Under the pieces are notes generated by a model. That model was not told the DNA's origin. It made no database searches and saw only the letters and a list, made by a program, of their open reading frames with translations. 64,000 nucleotides of DNA from JALYUM01 sp036688685 (GTDB lineage Bacteria > Pseudomonadota > Gammaproteobacteria > Burkholderiales > Burkholderiaceae_D), in the NCBI RefSeq assembly GCF_036688685.1, contig NZ_JAQQPS010000013.1:124001-188000 (forward strand), given 5' to 3'. A program made the translations under genes and the position numbers. Positions 61,772 through 64,000 of this stretch are shown piece by piece; position 1 is the stretch's first letter, and the number at the start of each line of letters is the position of its first letter.

Positions 61772-62197
61772 CACGCCGGCTTCCTCGACTTCGCCAGGCA
61801 CAGCGGCTTCAGGATCAAACTGTGCCAGCCGTACCGGGCCCAGACCAAGGGCAAGGTCGAGCGCTTCAACGGCTATTTGCGCAGGTCGTTTTACGTGCCG
61901 CTGGCAAGCCGCCTGGACCAGAGCGGTTTGCAGCTCGATGTCATCACGGCCAACGTGGAGGTGACACGCTCGCTGCGCGAGGTCGCCAACGCGCGTGTGC
62001 ACGGCACGACGCAGGAGAAACCGTCCGAACGGATGGCAAATGAAGTGGCTTACCTGCAGGTACTGGCGCAGCCATGGCGAGGCGACATCGCTGCCGCGCG
62101 GCCGCAGGCAGCGGCGCCGGAACCACCCGCACCGCGTCCCGCTATCGTGATCGAGCGCATCGCCGAAGCGGCGCCGGCGCCGGCTGCTGATCATTGA
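61772..62197 (+). pseudogene. IS21-family istA transposase 3' fragment
   Basis: The frame from 61772 reads HAGFLDFARHSGFRIKLCQP, then QTKGKVERFNGYLRRSF and TANVEVTRSLREVANARVHG, as in the catalytic C-terminal half of IstA. The N-terminal half is missing. The end (AAPAPAADH, stop at 62197) overlaps an istB piece, which indicates deletion across istA and istB. Confidence 0.8.
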
Positions 62198-62473
62198 TGA
62201 AATTGCTTACCTTCCAATGAGCGCGAGCAGGCCAACCTGTTCTTCCAAGTGATCGCGGCGCTGTACGAAAAAGGCAGCCTGATCGTGACGAGCAACCTGC
62301 CGTTCGGCCAATGGGATGCGACGTTTGCACAGGACGCGACGTTGAAGGCAGCGCTGCTGGACCGGTTGCTGCACCTCGCACATGTCGTGCCGATCGCCGG
62401 CGAAAACTACCGCATTAAACACCCGCGGCAGGCCGGTACCGTCAAGTGCATCGGCGCCGGCAAGGCTGGCTGA
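62184..62473 (+). pseudogene. IS21-family istB 3' fragment, frameshifted
   Basis: LLIIDEIAYLPM from 62184 is the Walker B region of IstB. A single-base deletion near 62224 shifts the frame, after which ANLFFQVIAALYEKGSLIVT and FGQWDATFAQDATLKAALLD continue to the stop at 62473. The first half of istB is missing. Non-functional. Confidence 0.8.
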
Positions 62474-62725
62474 ACGGGTTATGAGAAGAGAGAAAAATCG
62501 AGCGCATGCTGGTGGTGAAAACGTATCAGTTTTAAATCGCCGTTGACACCTGGTATCAGAGCAGCATGCTGGGTGCCTGTGCGTTGGCCTGAATGATCGC
62601 TACACCAGGCCTCAAGGCACGCGGTCATACAGTTGGCGCAAGGAACTACACTGCCACAGACCGCTGAATGTGGATTTTTTCCTGAAACGAAGGAGAACAG
62701 CCTGTGGAAAGTTCGAACGACGGCA
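62474..62725. other. intergenic region without a gene
   Basis: About 250 bp between the istB remnant and the stop of the next membrane-protein gene, with no supported features. Confidence 0.35.
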
Positions 62726-63187
62726 TCAGTCTTTTCTTTCTCTGAAGTCACCTTCAATCACTGTGTTATCGGCGGCGACAGCCGCATTTCGGCCCGCTGC
62801 AAAGTTGAATGCAGAAGGCGAGAGTCGCGCGAACAGACGTTTTTTCCACAAGGGAAAGGCGAGCACAAAAATCATCGTCAAGCCTGCGCAAAGGGCCGAC
62901 ACGGCGTCCCCTTGCATCAAAAAGCGCAACAAGCAAAGTGTGAGCAGGCTCGCCATCAATGGCAGACGAACCGGCTTCGGCAACAGCCCGACGATACGAA
63001 GCTTGCCTCTGCTAATCCAGGGCAACCTTGCGAACAGAGCGCCCAGCAGCAGGCCCGCGACGAACCGGCTTGTGCCGAGATATTCGGCCAATACGCCTAC
63101 GACCAGCAAGCCGGTGTAGGTGATCGTGGCGGCCAGGGCCACCAGCACCAGTAAGGCAACAGCGATTGTCAGCCTTGGCCGTGCCAT
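62726..63187 (-). CDS. hypothetical membrane protein
   Basis: 153 aa from ATG 63187 (a GTG at 63190 is also possible). Four hydrophobic segments (LTIAVALLVLVALAATI, GLLVVGVLAEYLG, LPLMASLLTLCLLRFL, ALCAGLTMIFVLAFPLW). No family recognised. It ends in an Arg/Glu-rich tail. Confidence 0.68.
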   Translation of the reverse strand: MARPRLTIAVALLVLVALAATITYTGLLVVGVLAEYLGTSRFVAGLLLGALFARLPWISRGKLRIVGLLPKPVRLPLMASLLTLCLLRFLMQGDAVSALCAGLTMIFVLAFPLWKKRLFARLSPSAFNFAAGRNAAVAADNTVIEGDFRERKD

Positions 63188-63326
63188 CACCGCGCCGAGT
63201 AGAAAACGTAAAATTTGTATGCTCCTGCAAATGGATCATGGAAAGTGGAGCGCAAATTTTAACAGCCCGTCAATGCACGAACAATCCAAGCACGGCTGCC
63301 TGCATCGGAATGCCCGCAATGCAACG

Positions 63327-63923
63327 TTAGCGCTGACGACGGCGCGCCGCTGACAGTCCGAACAAACCCAGTGCTAGCAGGAAAATCGACCCTGGTTCCG
63401 GGATGGCCTGCTCGTTGAACACGAGATTATCAAAGCCCAGGGAACCTTCACCAAGTTCGCGCTTGAAGATGTCAAGAGACGTCAGATTGTTAAATCCGCT
63501 CAGGATGAATGTGTTCCAACCCGATGCGCTGACCAGAATATCTGTGGTCACGGTAAGGCCGTCCGCCCTATGGCCGACGAGCGTGGCGTACTCTTGGGCT
63601 TGTAAATCAAAAAGGCTGGTCAATTCCATGTCCAGCTGCGACATCGAGAAATCAGCGCCACTGGTGGCAGTAATAGTGGTAATGAAATAATGGTTGGTAT
63701 GCAGCCAGAAGGTACCATTTGGTACAAAAAATCCGCCGACGTACGGACCGTAGACGTCCATATTGGTGCCGCTAAACGTTAGACCCTTGTCGATAATTAG
63801 GGGACGTGGCGCTCCAATTTGGACCACAAAATCTTCGAAATCGACAACCCCTGCGCTAGCGCCACCACTGATGGCGGCCAAAGAAACAATAAGGGCACAA
63901 AGGCTGAAGTAAAGCTTTTTCAT
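63327..63923 (-). CDS. PEP-CTERM sorting-domain protein
   Basis: 198 aa from ATG 63923. Signal peptide (LCALIVSLAAISGGASAG), a beta-rich body and the C-terminal sorting signal IPEPGSIFLLALGLFGLS followed by AARRRQR. It is anchored or released by an exosortase; none is in the window. The second such gene in this region. Confidence 0.88.
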   Translation of the reverse strand: MKKLYFSLCALIVSLAAISGGASAGVVDFEDFVVQIGAPRPLIIDKGLTFSGTNMDVYGPYVGGFFVPNGTFWLHTNHYFITTITATSGADFSMSQLDMELTSLFDLQAQEYATLVGHRADGLTVTTDILVSASGWNTFILSGFNNLTSLDIFKRELGEGSLGFDNLVFNEQAIPEPGSIFLLALGLFGLSAARRRQR

Positions 63924-64000
63924 AATCATCAATCAAAATAATTGTGAATAAGCAATTTTCGCGCCAGCTATAAATTGCAGTTTAGAAACAAGAACTTATG

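Overview
The window is GC-rich chromosomal DNA from a Gram-negative beta-proteobacterium. Gene content fits the Oxalobacteraceae (Massilia/Duganella/Janthinobacterium type): LytS/LytTR pairs, GGDEF proteins, PEP-CTERM proteins, a cbb3-type oxidase and TonB uptake. This placement is an inference from gene families, not a database match. It looks mostly like ordinary accessory chromosome, with a scarred, partly AT-richer segment at about 56.6-62.5 kb.

Layout. 1-1835: LytTR regulator (cut by the window edge) and its LytS-type kinase. 1.9-7.9 kb: secreted esterase, SDR, acidic protein, membrane diguanylate cyclase, serine-rich secreted protein with a DUF2145 protein. 8.1-16.7 kb: SbmA/YddA-type ABC exporter preceded by a 27-codon ORF, AI-2E-type permease, divergent LysR/MFS pair, PAS-GAF-GGDEF protein, CocE-type hydrolase. 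16.8-28.5 kb: NAD(P)-binding oxidoreductase and divergent LysR, acyl-CoA ligase, secreted alpha-amylase with CBM20 and a strong terminator, orphan antitoxin, peptidoglycan hydrolase, Fur-box-linked siderophore receptor, gamma-glutamyltransferase. 28.9-33.4 kb: chemoreceptor followed by cysC, a DHH phosphoesterase and a sulfotransferase. 33.5-40.3 kb: alpha/beta hydrolase, EmrAB/OMF-type tripartite efflux operon, divergent MocR regulator. 40.2-44.3 kb: compact cbb3 oxidase cluster (ccoN with a CcoS-like N-terminus, ccoO, monohaem cytochrome c, SCO, membrane protein). 44.6-46.1 kb: Old Yellow Enzyme and ArsR regulator sharing an operator. 46.2-50.4 kb: two lipoproteins and a second LytS/LytTR system with a 54-codon leader gene. 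50.7-56.6 kb: six-gene phospholipid-type operon resembling E. coli ynbABCD plus plsC. 56.9-62.5 kb: low-GC membrane gene, remnants of hsdR and two insertion sequences, a degenerate tRNA-Phe-like sequence, PEP-CTERM protein, lipoprotein. 62.7-63.9 kb: membrane protein and a second PEP-CTERM protein.

Most interesting items: (1) the cysC/DHH/sulfotransferase cassette, which could make PAPS, use it, and remove the inhibitory product PAP; (2) the translationally coupled ynb-like lipid operon; (3) the CcoS-CcoN fusion in a reduced cbb3 cluster; (4) a 76-bp element repeated in the promoter regions of the efflux and oxidase operons; (5) a 17-bp operator shared by the Old Yellow Enzyme gene and its arsR. 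No CRISPR array, rRNA operon or intact tRNA was seen.
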